A DNA stretch of 45,188 nucleotides from Candidatus Gastranaerophilales bacterium (GTDB taxonomy: Bacteria > Cyanobacteriota > Vampirovibrionia > Gastranaerophilales > Gastranaerophilaceae): positions 1 to 45,188 of the forward strand of contig CALVEA010000018.1 of the NCBI GenBank assembly GCA_944326455.1. Reading direction: 5' to 3'. The position numbers and the translations under genes were made by a program. Of this stretch, positions 1 to 7,402 are shown one piece after another (position 1 is the first letter of the stretch; each line of letters starts with the position of its first letter). The notes beneath the pieces are model-generated. The model was not told the origin of the DNA, did no database searches, and worked only from the letters and a program-made list of their open reading frames with translations.

Positions 1-182
1 TGTTGCACAAATTGTGTAAACTCAGATTTTTAGGCTATTGCAGGTTGGTTTATATTAGAACAACGGATTATTCCCCACCCGGGTTCCTAAGCTCACAGAA
101 GCTCGCAAAGGAATCCTACCCTCCCCGCCGGAGAGGGTAAAAAATCCTTAATCACTTAGTCACTTAGTCACTACCTCAACCG

Positions 183-370
183 GCACCCACCTCAATCCTC
201 CCTCATAAGGGAGGAAGATTATTAATGATGAATTTATCTTGGACAGTAGTACCCAAATTGGGGAAGGTGAAAAAATCCTTATTCACTTATTTACTTATTC
301 ACTCAGTCACTTAATCACTTAATCACTTAGTCACTTAACTTCTATTCACTATTCACCAGTCACCAGTCAC
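183..370 (+). repeat. Composite repeat, copy 1 (hairpin unit plus TCACTTAA 8-mers)
   Basis: The unit opens with CACCCACCTCAATCCTCCCT, has a short stem CCTCCCT/AGGGAGG with a 4-nt loop, continues through GACAGTAGT and CAAATTGGGG, and is followed by tandem TCACTTAA/TCACTTAG 8-mers and CACCAGTCAC-type units. The same order recurs in the same orientation at 13954-14140. A copy at 13636-13727 has the hairpin part but not the following 8-mer block. Confidence 0.75.
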
Positions 371-398
371 ATTTACACGCGCATCTTCAAGCTTCGTC

Positions 399-420
399 AT
401 TCCGGGTTTTGACCCGGAAT
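399..420. repeat. REP-like palindrome ATTCCGGGT/ACCCGGAAT
   Basis: Nine-base perfect arms surround a TTTG loop, framed by GTC on the left and CTC on the right. The frame GTCAT-stem-ATC is shared with the hairpins near 13,750 and 19,430, whose stems have other but still complementary sequences. Similar GTCATTCCGGG...CCCGGAATC palindromes are common intergenic repeats in many bacteria. Confidence 0.7.
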
Positions 421-548
421 CTCTCAATGCCGGTTTTCATATTGTGTTGTAAATATTGCTGTGCTTAAGTAAAAAGTATAATAATTAATAGCGGTAAATT
501 ATCATTAATGGTGATTTACCGCTTTAGTTTCAATGTAACCATATAGGT

Positions 549-695
549 ATGAAAGTATACCAATTTTTTAAAATATTGAATAGAAAAATAAACAAGTATG
601 ATAAGCTGACTTCAAATCCTTTTACAATACCTCAGCCTATTACGCTTATCTGGATTGAAGATAATTGTAATAATAAAAAAGATGAAGCAAACTAA
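549..695 (+). CDS. Possible small protein, 48 residues
   Basis: An ATG-initiated frame runs to TAA at 693-695 and encodes a basic, then hydrophobic, then charged peptide ending NNKKDEAN. It overlaps the stop of the convergent glycine-zipper gene by 4 bp. There is no clear Shine-Dalgarno sequence in front of it. Open frames of this size occur by chance in AT-rich DNA, so this is tentative; conservation in a relative would be the test. I do not recognise a family. Confidence 0.25.
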   Translation: MKVYQFFKILNRKINKYDKLTSNPFTIPQPITLIWIEDNCNNKKDEAN

Positions 696-1678
696 GCTAC
701 AATTCCTAATCCTTCCGCGGTTTTCATCAATTGTTCATATTTTTTCTGAACATCTTTAGGAATATCTTTTTTTGCTTTTCCGTTTTCATCCAGGACATTT
801 TCAGCAGCCCAGCTGTTAAGTTGTTCCGTAAAAGCCAGCAGTGCGGAATTATCCCCGGATGCTATTGCAGCAGCGGTTTGTTCGTTTTCTTTAGATTGTT
901 TGTTATTGTTAATAGTTAAAGATTCGCTTTTGGTTAGTCCTGTGACTTCTGATAATTTATCAGCTCCAAACATACCGAGTGAACCTCCTAAGAAGGTTGC
1001 AATTGCGCCAATTGCACCTCCGATAACAGTTCCCGCTCCCGGGATGAATGAGCCTATAATTGCTCCCGCAGCAGCTCCTGCGACCCATCCGCCCGTGTTT
1101 AAAGCGGTTTTTGCTATGGATTTTGTTGTTTGTTTTACACCGGCTTGAGCAGATTCTTGAAATGCCGGTACTATATTTAACAATTCTACAGCAAGTCCGA
1201 ATGCGAGCATTGCTTTGCCGCCTTGTGCTTTCCACGCCCTGTGAACCCCCGGAGCTTTAGCCGCAACTTTACCGCTAAGACCTTTGTGGTAGCTTTTTGA
1301 TAGTGTATTAAATTCATCAAGACAGTTTTCCGCTATTTCTGCTGTCATACCGCTTCTTTTAGCCAGTTCAATTTGTCCTTTTAAAAGTTGAGCTCTTGTT
1401 GCAATAGCAATATCTTTAGACGTACACATTTTAGTAAGATAGGCATTATCTATTTCCATTAGTTTGCTCAAACTTCTCTGTGCAGCCTTGTCTGAACATC
1501 GTGAAAGATACACTCCGGAATTGTTTCTGATGGCATGCGCAGCTCCAAGTGTTCCAAAGCCTATAGCAATCGGATTAAATATGTTTTCCTCGATATTTCC
1601 GATATTCCCATTTTCTTGGAGTGTTAAAATATCAAGAGATTTTTTTATGTCAGTTTGTGTGATACTTAATTCAGACAT
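692..1678 (-). CDS. Hypothetical membrane-inserting protein with a glycine zipper
   Basis: A 328-residue protein of unknown function. Residues 1-150 look soluble and helical. A hydrophobic stretch around 155-175 is followed by a long Gly/Ala-rich segment at about 197-235 with repeated GxxxG spacing (GAAAGAIIGS, GAGTVIGGAIGAI), the pattern of a glycine zipper that packs helices in membranes, as in pore-forming peptides and some envelope proteins. The C-terminal 90 residues are charged and Asn/Lys-rich. There is no signal peptide. The start has only a poor ribosome site (AGGGGAA, about 17 nt upstream). It stands alone downstream of glgC on the same strand, with a 75-bp gap. A toxin-like or envelope role is possible but not shown. 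Confidence 0.75.
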   Translation of the reverse strand: MSELSITQTDIKKSLDILTLQENGNIGNIEENIFNPIAIGFGTLGAAHAIRNNSGVYLSRCSDKAAQRSLSKLMEIDNAYLTKMCTSKDIAIATRAQLLKGQIELAKRSGMTAEIAENCLDEFNTLSKSYHKGLSGKVAAKAPGVHRAWKAQGGKAMLAFGLAVELLNIVPAFQESAQAGVKQTTKSIAKTALNTGGWVAGAAAGAIIGSFIPGAGTVIGGAIGAIATFLGGSLGMFGADKLSEVTGLTKSESLTINNNKQSKENEQTAAAIASGDNSALLAFTEQLNSWAAENVLDENGKAKKDIPKDVQKKYEQLMKTAEGLGIVA

Positions 1679-1753
1679 AATATTCTTATAAATTCCCCTA
1701 TATATCTATAAAGGAAATTTAATAAGAAAAATTGCCTTATTTACTAAATTTTG

Positions 1754-2989
1754 TTACAATCGGGCATTCTTAGGTACTACAGTAACTCCGCCTTCCGAGA
1801 CATAGAATCCTCTTCTTAAATCATCTTCCCGATTTACGCCGATTTTAGTATACGGTGGGACTTCAACATTTTTATCAATGATGGCTTTTCTAATTTCAGA
1901 GTATCTTCCAATATTAACATTTTCCATCAGGATACTGTCTGTAACCTGGGAATAGCTGTTTATTTTAACTTTTGGAGAAAGTACGCATCTGGAAAGAGTT
2001 CCTCCTGATACGATACATCCTTCTGAAACCATAGAATTTGTTGCCATACCTACGCGGTCTCCTTCCTGCCAGATAAATTTAGCCGGAGGATAATTATAGT
2101 TGAAAGTCCTTATAGGCCAATCTTTTGAATAGAGGTTTAATTCAGGCTCATAGTCCAGCAAATCCATATTTGCCTGCCAGTACGCATCAATACAGCCTAC
2201 GTCTCTCCAGTAGCCCTTTTCTTTAGGAGTCATTCCTTCAAACTCATTTTCCGAAAAATTATAAATATAAATCTTTTTGCCTTCTTCAAGCAGCATCGGT
2301 ATAACATTTTTTCCAAAGTCATGATTGGAAGCCCCTATTTTAGAGTCTTTTTCTAAGGCGTTTACAAGAACTTCTTTATCAAAAATATAATTTCCCATAG
2401 AAGCAAGACACATATTAGGATTGTTAGGCATTGACTTAGGAGCGGTTTGGGGTTTTTCGACAAAACCGGTTAATCTCCAGTCTTCATCTACTTCAATTAT
2501 TCCGAACTCACCGGCTTGTTCTATAGGTATAGGAATAGCGGATATTGTTAAATCAGCGTTGTTATTTTTATGATACTTGAGCATTTGCCATACATCCATC
2601 TTATAGATATGGTCGCCACCAAAAACACAAACATAGTCAGGATCTTCATCATGAATATGAAAAATGTTCTGGTAAACTGCATCTGCAGTTCCTTTGTACC
2701 AGCTGCCGCCCGTTCTCATCTGAGCCGGAACCAAATCTACATATTGGTTTAAAAATGGGGAAAGTGTCCATCCGCGTGTTATGTGCTTATTTAATGAATC
2801 TGACTTATATTGTGTTAAAACTTTTATCTTAAAAAAACCGGAGTTTATAAAGTTATTGAGAACGAAGTCTATAATTCTATATCTTCCGCCAAACGGAACT
2901 GCGGGTTTTGCTCTATCCTGGGTAAGCGGAAACAGCCTCTTACCTTCTCCGCCGGCAAGAATCATGACCAATGCATCATCTATTGACAT
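1754..2989 (-). CDS. glgC: Glucose-1-phosphate adenylyltransferase (ADP-glucose pyrophosphorylase)
   Basis: Makes ADP-glucose from glucose-1-phosphate and ATP, the committed step of bacterial glycogen synthesis, in the cytoplasm. The 411-residue protein has the nucleotidyltransferase signature GGEGKRLFPLT at residues 13-23, the conserved KPAVPFGGRYRIIDF segment, the substrate-site region with GEFGIIEVD and VEKP, and a C-terminal left-handed beta-helix of hexapeptide repeats from about residue 310. Length and sequence are typical of the cyanobacterial/plant-type small subunit. An AGGAGG ribosome site lies 5 nt before the ATG. No other glg gene is in the window; the nearest alpha-glucan enzyme is the GH13 gene at 14142. 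The promoter is back to back with that of the gene at 3082. Confidence 0.95.
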   Translation of the reverse strand: MSIDDALVMILAGGEGKRLFPLTQDRAKPAVPFGGRYRIIDFVLNNFINSGFFKIKVLTQYKSDSLNKHITRGWTLSPFLNQYVDLVPAQMRTGGSWYKGTADAVYQNIFHIHDEDPDYVCVFGGDHIYKMDVWQMLKYHKNNNADLTISAIPIPIEQAGEFGIIEVDEDWRLTGFVEKPQTAPKSMPNNPNMCLASMGNYIFDKEVLVNALEKDSKIGASNHDFGKNVIPMLLEEGKKIYIYNFSENEFEGMTPKEKGYWRDVGCIDAYWQANMDLLDYEPELNLYSKDWPIRTFNYNYPPAKFIWQEGDRVGMATNSMVSEGCIVSGGTLSRCVLSPKVKINSYSQVTDSILMENVNIGRYSEIRKAIIDKNVEVPPYTKIGVNREDDLRRGFYVSEGGVTVVPKNARL

Positions 2990-3014
2990 ATAACCTCCTA
3001 GTTTTTATACAATA

Positions 3015-3043
3015 ATTTTAGCAAATTTTTTTATGGATTGCAA
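3015..3043 (-). promoter_or_regulatory. Promoter of glgC
   Basis: On the minus strand TTGCAA (3038-3043) and TAAAAT (3015-3020) are separated by 17 nt, a good sigma-70 type match. It is 3 bp from the -35 element of the divergent promoter at 3047-3075, so the two promoters could influence each other. Confidence 0.6.
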
Positions 3044-3046
3044 AGC

Positions 3047-3075
3047 TTGAAACAAAAAGAATATAACGTTATAAT
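3047..3075 (+). promoter_or_regulatory. Promoter giving a leaderless transcript
   Basis: TTGAAA (3047-3052), a 17-nt spacer and a perfect TATAAT (3070-3075). The -10 element ends exactly 6 nt before the ATG at 3082, so the expected first transcribed base is the A of the start codon. No Shine-Dalgarno sequence fits in front of the gene. Confidence 0.7.
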
Positions 3076-3081
3076 TTTTTT

Positions 3082-4077
3082 ATGAGTAAGATAAGAAAGC
3101 TTTATTATTTTGATAAAAAGAATACTCAGGAGATGATTTCTTTTCTGAATAATAGCGCAAGTGATACATATATCAACCACATAATGTTTAATCCGTTTAT
3201 CCCGCTTCATCACTTACTCCCTTTAAAATTAAAATTTTTACCGGAATCCTATGTATTAAAGGATAAAAAGGATATTAAAGGGTTGATAACTGTAGCGCCG
3301 GCAAGGTGCAGACAAAAAAAGGTTGAGATTCAGAAACTGTTTTTTGAAGAAAATAGATATGATGTTGCAGCTGAATTGGTTCAGTTTGCAGTTTCAAAAT
3401 ACAAAGCTATGGGGGCTGTTTCGGTTCTTGTAAAAGTAGATGATTACTTCCCCGAGCTGCTTACGATGTTCGTTACAAAATGCGGCTTTAGCCAGATTTC
3501 TTGCGAAAAACTTTGGAGGATAGACCATTTCCCAACAGAAGCTTTTGATAAAAAAGAGTTTCGTCCTTTCAGAAATTCTGATTCCAATGCTGTTGCAGAA
3601 ATATATAATGATTCATTACTTCCGCATTTTAGACCGCTTTTGGGAAAAGGGGAAACCGAATTTAAAGAGAGTTTGTTTAAGGGGCTTTCATATTATAGTG
3701 AGTATAAGTATATAATAGAGGACAAAAGTTCCGGTAAAGTTTCCGGATGTGTCATTATACAGACAACTGATAATGAAAATTACATTGTTGATATTGTACA
3801 GACTTCCTGGATTGATTTAAATATTAATTCAATAATTAATTTTGCGGCAGCTCAAATAAGAAAACGGAAAAATAAGTTTGGGTTGTTTATCCGCTCCAAG
3901 AAATATACCAATATGGGTGAGAAATATGAAGAATATTTCACTCAGGATAAATTCAAATGTGTGCAAAACCAAATTATTTTAACAAACTCATCTGTAAGTG
4001 TTTTACGTGAACAGTGCACAAGCGGACGTTACACTGTTTTAACCGGAGGAAGCGGTGTGAATGTTCTTGGATACTAG
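3082..4077 (+). CDS. GNAT-like acetyltransferase family protein, function unknown
   Basis: A 331-residue soluble protein. Residues about 60-150 (VLKDKKDIKGLITVAPARCR, then a helix ending in VQFAVSKYKAMGAVSVLVKVDDYFPEL) resemble the strand-helix-strand core of GNAT N-acetyltransferases. A second half (about 175-280, PFRNSDSNAVAEIYNDSLLP to VSGCVIIQTTDNENYIVDIV) repeats the pattern, suggesting a tandem GNAT fold. No acetyl-CoA loop (Q/RxxGxG/A) is clear, so catalysis is uncertain. It has its own consensus promoter and no leader. The preceding gene is the divergent glgC. Substrate unknown. Confidence 0.7.
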   Translation: MSKIRKLYYFDKKNTQEMISFLNNSASDTYINHIMFNPFIPLHHLLPLKLKFLPESYVLKDKKDIKGLITVAPARCRQKKVEIQKLFFEENRYDVAAELVQFAVSKYKAMGAVSVLVKVDDYFPELLTMFVTKCGFSQISCEKLWRIDHFPTEAFDKKEFRPFRNSDSNAVAEIYNDSLLPHFRPLLGKGETEFKESLFKGLSYYSEYKYIIEDKSSGKVSGCVIIQTTDNENYIVDIVQTSWIDLNINSIINFAAAQIRKRKNKFGLFIRSKKYTNMGEKYEEYFTQDKFKCVQNQIILTNSSVSVLREQCTSGRYTVLTGGSGVNVLGY

Positions 4078-4155
4078 TGTTAATTATTACTCTTGAAAGT
4101 GATGCCGGTTTGTTACCCTGTTTGTAAAGAATTGTAAAAGTTGAATTCAAAACTC

Positions 4156-4182
4156 TAAAGTTTTTGACAAAAATGCCGATAA
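4156..4182 (+). promoter_or_regulatory. Full-consensus sigma-28 (FliA/SigD) promoter
   Basis: TAAAGTTT (4156-4163), 11 nt, then GCCGATAA (4175-4182): an exact match to the enterobacterial FliA consensus in both elements and spacing. It lies 31 nt upstream of the ATG at 4214. A sigma-70 reading (TTGACA 4164-4169, weak TAATAC -10) overlaps it but is poorer. Confidence 0.8.
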
Positions 4183-4213
4183 CCTTAATACAAGATAACA
4201 GGGACTAAAGGAT

Positions 4214-4627
4214 ATGGCAGAAGCGTTTAATTTAAATACATTCTTGCAGACGTACAAACATAATACGTACGATCCGACTAAACAGCATGCTTTGGCTGAA
4301 GAAAAAATGGAAGCTAAACTCCAGGAGCAGGCAAAAGAAGCTGTTGAGCCAAAGAATTTTTTATCTCTGACATTATCCGAAAAAATGGCTGAACTCGGTT
4401 TGGGAGAAAGAACTCTCAGACAGGTTGCTGATACTGCTATTGGTATGGTAACTGATATAGTTAATCCTATTGAAGACTATCTTGCTAAATATGAAAATAT
4501 ATTTGACCAGAAAGCTTATAATGCAGAAATTCAAAGTTATGCAAAACAAATGTTCTTCGCATCTCAGGCAATGAAGCAAGATGCAGTTACAAGAACAGCA
4601 GGGCAAAACTTTGTGTTTGATATGTAA
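4214..4627 (+). CDS. Unknown protein, probable late-flagellar (sigma-28) regulon member
   Basis: A 137-residue soluble, largely helical, Ala/Gln/Glu-rich protein (MAEAFNLNTFLQTYKHNTYD...). It has no signal peptide, membrane segment or recognised motif. The frame is closed by a strong bidirectional terminator, so it is transcribed alone. The exact sigma-28 promoter is the best clue: late flagellar genes encode filament, chaperone, stator, chemotaxis and anti-sigma proteins. It does not look like flagellin (no ND0/CD0 ends), FliS or FlgM from what I can see. The ribosome site is AAAGGA very close to the ATG. The link to motility is inference. Confidence 0.8.
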   Translation: MAEAFNLNTFLQTYKHNTYDPTKQHALAEEKMEAKLQEQAKEAVEPKNFLSLTLSEKMAELGLGERTLRQVADTAIGMVTDIVNPIEDYLAKYENIFDQKAYNAEIQSYAKQMFFASQAMKQDAVTRTAGQNFVFDM

Positions 4628-4648
4628 CTTCTCCTTTTTCTCCAACAC

Positions 4649-4686
4649 ACACAAAAAACACCGGTTTAAACCGGTGTTTTTTGTGT
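4649..4686. terminator. Bidirectional terminator
   Basis: A perfect 19-bp inverted repeat with arms ACACAAAAAACACCGGTTT and its complement, giving a CACCGGTTT core stem and T-runs in both directions. It separates the convergent 137-residue gene (+) and rplT (-). Confidence 0.9.
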
Positions 4687-4700
4687 ATAAGACATATTAA

Positions 4701-5051
4701 TTATAAAGCAGCTTTAGCGGTTTCAACAACCAATTCAAAGGCTTCTTTATCATTAACAGCAAGATCAGCAAGCATTTTTCTGTTAACTTGGATGTTAGCT
4801 TTTTTGCAAGCATTAACGAATTTTGAATAGCTCATGCCTTGTTCTCTTACTGCTGCATTAATTCTTACAATCCAAAGTCTGCGCATATTACGTTTTGTAG
4901 CGCGTCTGTCTCTGTAAGCATATTTGAGAGCCTTCATTACAGCAATATTAGCTACTTTGAAGATTCTGCTTCTTGCACCTTTAAAACCTTTAGCAAGCTT
5001 TAATATTTTTTTGTGTCTGTTACGACATACATTTCCACGTCTAATTCTCAT
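4701..5051 (-). CDS. rplT: Large ribosomal subunit protein bL20
   Basis: Binds 23S rRNA and is needed early in 50S assembly; in several bacteria it also represses its own operon. The 116-residue product has the family signature [23 protein letters not shown] (shown here split by the family's usual basic N-terminal arm), followed by the [11 protein letters not shown] and [18 protein letters not shown] segments of the globular domain. Length is normal. It lies 12 bp downstream of rpmI with an AGGAG ribosome site, so it is co-transcribed from the rpmI promoter. Confidence 0.98.
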   Translation of the reverse strand: MRIRRGNVCRNRHKKILKLAKGFKGARSRIFKVANIAVMKALKYAYRDRRATKRNMRRLWIVRINAAVREQGMSYSKFVNACKKANIQVNRKMLADLAVNDKEAFELVVETAKAAL

Positions 5052-5063
5052 TGTTCAACACTC

Positions 5064-5273
5064 CTATCTTGAATACTTCTTGTAAGGTAACTCTTTAGAA
5101 ACCAGCTTTTCATGAGTTTCGGAAATAGTGATATCTCCGAAAATCTTACGTTTTCTGGATTCTGATTTGTGTTGAAGCAAGTGACCGATACCTGCATGTC
5201 TTCTTGTGATTTTACCTGTTGCAGTAACTTTATATCTTTTAGCTGCTGCACGGTGAGTTTTTAATTTTGGCAT
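5064..5273 (-). CDS. rpmI: Large ribosomal subunit protein bL35
   Basis: A small basic 50S protein. The 69-residue product begins MPKLKTHRAAAKRYKVTATG and has the family's RRHAGIGHLLQHKS segment. A GAAAGGAG ribosome site precedes the ATG. In many bacteria the order is infC-rpmI-rplT; here infC is missing and a metzincin/TPR gene lies upstream, with a promoter and 118-nt leader of its own. Confidence 0.97.
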   Translation of the reverse strand: MPKLKTHRAAAKRYKVTATGKITRRHAGIGHLLQHKSESRKRKIFGDITISETHEKLVSKELPYKKYSR

Positions 5274-5391
5274 TTTCTTTCTCCTTTCGGGGTGGTAAGT
5301 GACTGGTTTGACGGTAAAACGCCAATTATCAAGTTACACCCGCTTTACTACATATCCGAGCAAGGCATACCACAGCACTATACTTCGGCAT
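5274..5391 (-). promoter_or_regulatory. Structured 5' leader of rpmI-rplT, candidate L20-type autoregulatory element
   Basis: From the predicted start near 5391 the minus-strand leader can form a long-range stem between a GGGTGTAA segment (about 5329-5340) and TTACCACCCC (about 5289-5299), which sits directly before the GAAAGGAG ribosome site. An inner stem (TTGGCG/CGTCAA) can form inside. L20 represses its operon by binding such leaders in Bacillus and E. coli. The comparison is by layout only, without an alignment. Confidence 0.4.
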
Positions 5392-5397
5392 GATTGA

Positions 5398-5426
5398 AGT
5401 TTATAATAAAAAATTTATATAGTCAA
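5398..5426 (-). promoter_or_regulatory. Promoter of rpmI-rplT
   Basis: TTGACT (5421-5426) and TAAACT (5398-5403) on the minus strand, with 17 nt between them. It starts just after the stop of the upstream metzincin/TPR gene, so the ribosomal protein pair need not depend on read-through from the smc-scp cluster. Confidence 0.6.
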
Positions 5427-5436
5427 GCAGCGCTGT

Positions 5437-6900
5437 TTATAAAAAAGCTCTTAATATTCCGTAAGCCTGGAATCTCGGATTATTCTTATCTTGCGGATTG
5501 TTTTTTATGTGGTTTTTTAATACCTGACGAGCTTTTAAATATTGATGATTAGTTATATATATATTAGTAAGATTTATAGTGTAATCAATATTTTTAGGGT
5601 CTTGAGCAATTAGACTTTCATACTTTGCGCAAGCTTTTTCGTAATCTTTTTCTTTGGTATAAATCTCGGCAAGAAGATAGTTTAATTCTTCGGTGTTTTG
5701 GATTTCCATTGCTCTATTTACGTAATCTTTGGCTAATTCCAGATGATCAATGTAATAATAGACAACACCGAGATTATAGTAGACGATATATTTCACATCA
5801 TCCGTATCTGCAAGCCTTTCAGCTTGTTCAAGCGCTTTTATTGCATTTGAATACTCTTGCTTTGCAGCATAACTTTCTGCCAGATCTATATAACCTATAG
5901 GGAGAGATGGGGCTTTTCTGATGTAATTTTTAGCTTCTTTTGTTTTAGCGCGGTTTACATCCTCTTTCCCGCCGAGTACAACAGGCGGAATATATTCACC
6001 TTCAGGTTTATCTGTATTTGTTATATCAGGTTTTATTTTATATAGAAGTATTACGGTATCAATATCAGCTTTGGTAAGAGTTTCTCTCGTGTCATTCAGG
6101 ACAGATGCAGAATCTTTTGAAAGGTACATTATATTTTCTCTGTCATAGCTGTGTCCCATAAATCCGATTGCATGTACAATTTCGTGCAAAGCGGTATTGT
6201 ATATTTGATTCGGTGAGAAATATTCTCCGTCCGGTTCTTTTAGATAAAATTTTATTTCAGTACTCTGAAGTTTATCATTTTCCAGATTTGGAATAGTATA
6301 TGCTACCACATATTTCTTTTGAGCTTGGTCGGCTGGATTAATCTCATTAAATGATATTACTATATTAGGATTTTTTCTTTCTCTGGAAAACAAAAGTGTA
6401 TGGTCAGTAGCTTTTTCCCATTCCGTAAAAGCATTTTCTACTTCTCTTTCAAAATAAGCAGGTTCTTTGCCTGTTTTTATAAAATCATAAGTTATAGGAA
6501 TTTTGCTCCAGCGTATGATTTTTTGATTAAAGGGTGCTTGACTTATGTAATTGCCCGGATATTTTCTGTGGATTTCTCTCTTAAAATCGTATAAAAAATA
6601 CTCCGCTTTTAATTTTGCACCGTCGTTTGAAGGAAGCTGAATGAATTTAACCAGTTTTTCTTGAGAATCAGTATTCATAGGTGAATTTATAATAGAATTT
6701 ACATACAAATCACGTTGTTTTGTATCGTTAGCGCCGAGTTCAAAAGCCTTTTCGTAAAATTGCTGGGCTTTGAGCATGTCATTTTTTTTAAAATAGTAAT
6801 CCCCCAGATAAGAAGCTATTTCCGCCTGATGGGTGTTTTTATACCATAGCAGTCCTAATGATAAAAAGAGCAGAACAAAGAGGATTGCTTTTTTAGTCAT
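5437..6900 (-). CDS. Membrane-anchored metzincin-type metalloprotease with TPR repeats
   Basis: A 487-residue protein. An N-terminal hydrophobic segment (residues 5-20, AILFVLLFLSLGLLWY) is a signal anchor. Next come one TPR-like unit (about 28-60), a protease domain (about 120-285), and a C-terminal TPR array (about 320-480). The zinc site reads HEIVHAIGFMGHS at 238-251 (His239? numbering within one residue), i.e. HExxH plus a third His one position later than in textbook matrixins, as in many bacterial M10-like enzymes, with Met-turn NIMYL about 7 residues on. The active site probably faces outside the membrane. The gene overlaps scpB by 8 bp, so it is transcribed with the condensin genes, although a functional link is unproven. 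Substrate unknown. Confidence 0.8.
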   Translation of the reverse strand: MTKKAILFVLLFLSLGLLWYKNTHQAEIASYLGDYYFKKNDMLKAQQFYEKAFELGANDTKQRDLYVNSIINSPMNTDSQEKLVKFIQLPSNDGAKLKAEYFLYDFKREIHRKYPGNYISQAPFNQKIIRWSKIPITYDFIKTGKEPAYFEREVENAFTEWEKATDHTLLFSRERKNPNIVISFNEINPADQAQKKYVVAYTIPNLENDKLQSTEIKFYLKEPDGEYFSPNQIYNTALHEIVHAIGFMGHSYDRENIMYLSKDSASVLNDTRETLTKADIDTVILLYKIKPDITNTDKPEGEYIPPVVLGGKEDVNRAKTKEAKNYIRKAPSLPIGYIDLAESYAAKQEYSNAIKALEQAERLADTDDVKYIVYYNLGVVYYYIDHLELAKDYVNRAMEIQNTEELNYLLAEIYTKEKDYEKACAKYESLIAQDPKNIDYTINLTNIYITNHQYLKARQVLKNHIKNNPQDKNNPRFQAYGILRAFL

Positions 6901-7402
6901 CTTTAACCCCTTTATCTATATTTAATGTTTTAACAAGGGTTCTGATATCTCCTTTTAGTTTGAAATATTCTGCAAATTTTGGGGTTGTTTTAATATTAAA
7001 TGAACGTCCGTTTTTATCTTTGTGTCTTGAGATTAATCCTTTTTCAAGCAGCTCCTGAATATGTTCATAAGCATTCGATCCTCTTAAATCTTTTAAAACG
7101 GATTGTCTTATAGGTTCTTTGAGTGCTATAACGGTTAAAGTCTTTAATACAGGAGGCTTAAGCTCTACAGGACAGAGTTTTTCTACTATATCAAGATGTT
7201 CGGATTTAACTTGCAAAATATAGCCGTCCTCGTCATCTATTTCTAAAGCGCCTTCTCTGGAAGAGTAGTCCATAATTAGTTCAAGAAGAGCTTCCTCTAC
7301 TTTTTCAGGCTCCTCTTCAAGAATTTGTGCAATGTCATTTATTTGAAGCACCTTTGCGGTTACGAACAAAACGGCTTCAACTCTGGACTTTAGCTCGGTC
7401 AT
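6893..7402 (-). CDS. scpB: Segregation and condensation protein B
   Basis: The kite subunit of bacterial condensin: a dimer of winged-helix proteins that binds the ScpA linker and regulates the SMC ATPase. The 169-residue product starts MTELKSRVEAVLFVTAKVLQ and contains the conserved TLTVIALKEPIRQSVLKDLRG segment, here in place of the usual IAYxQPITR. The N-terminal and C-terminal winged helices cover about 1-75 and 85-155. It overlaps scpA by 26 bp and the next gene by 8 bp, which indicates translational coupling. Confidence 0.92.
   Translation of the reverse strand: MTELKSRVEAVLFVTAKVLQINDIAQILEEEPEKVEEALLELIMDYSSREGALEIDDEDGYILQVKSEHLDIVEKLCPVELKPPVLKTLTVIALKEPIRQSVLKDLRGSNAYEHIQELLEKGLISRHKDKNGRSFNIKTTPKFAEYFKLKGDIRTLVKTLNIDKGVKDD

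Larger units (their letters stand above)
1..548. repeat. Repeat-rich intergenic region at the window start
   Basis: No gene is visible here. It holds degenerate 8-mers of the TCACTTAG/TCACTTAA type (about 150-172 and 289-370), a hairpin-bearing repeat at 183-269 whose relatives lie near 13,640 and 13,955, a REP-like hairpin at 399-420, half of a TTGTGTTGT element at 441-450 and another hairpin at 490-523 (arms AGCGGTAAAT/ATTTACCGCT). This reads as accumulated intergenic repeats. Confidence 0.7.

Noticed and set aside
289..370. CRISPR-like tandem TCACTTAA units
   Set aside because: Units are 8 bp, degenerate, with no spacers of uniform length and no cas genes nearby.
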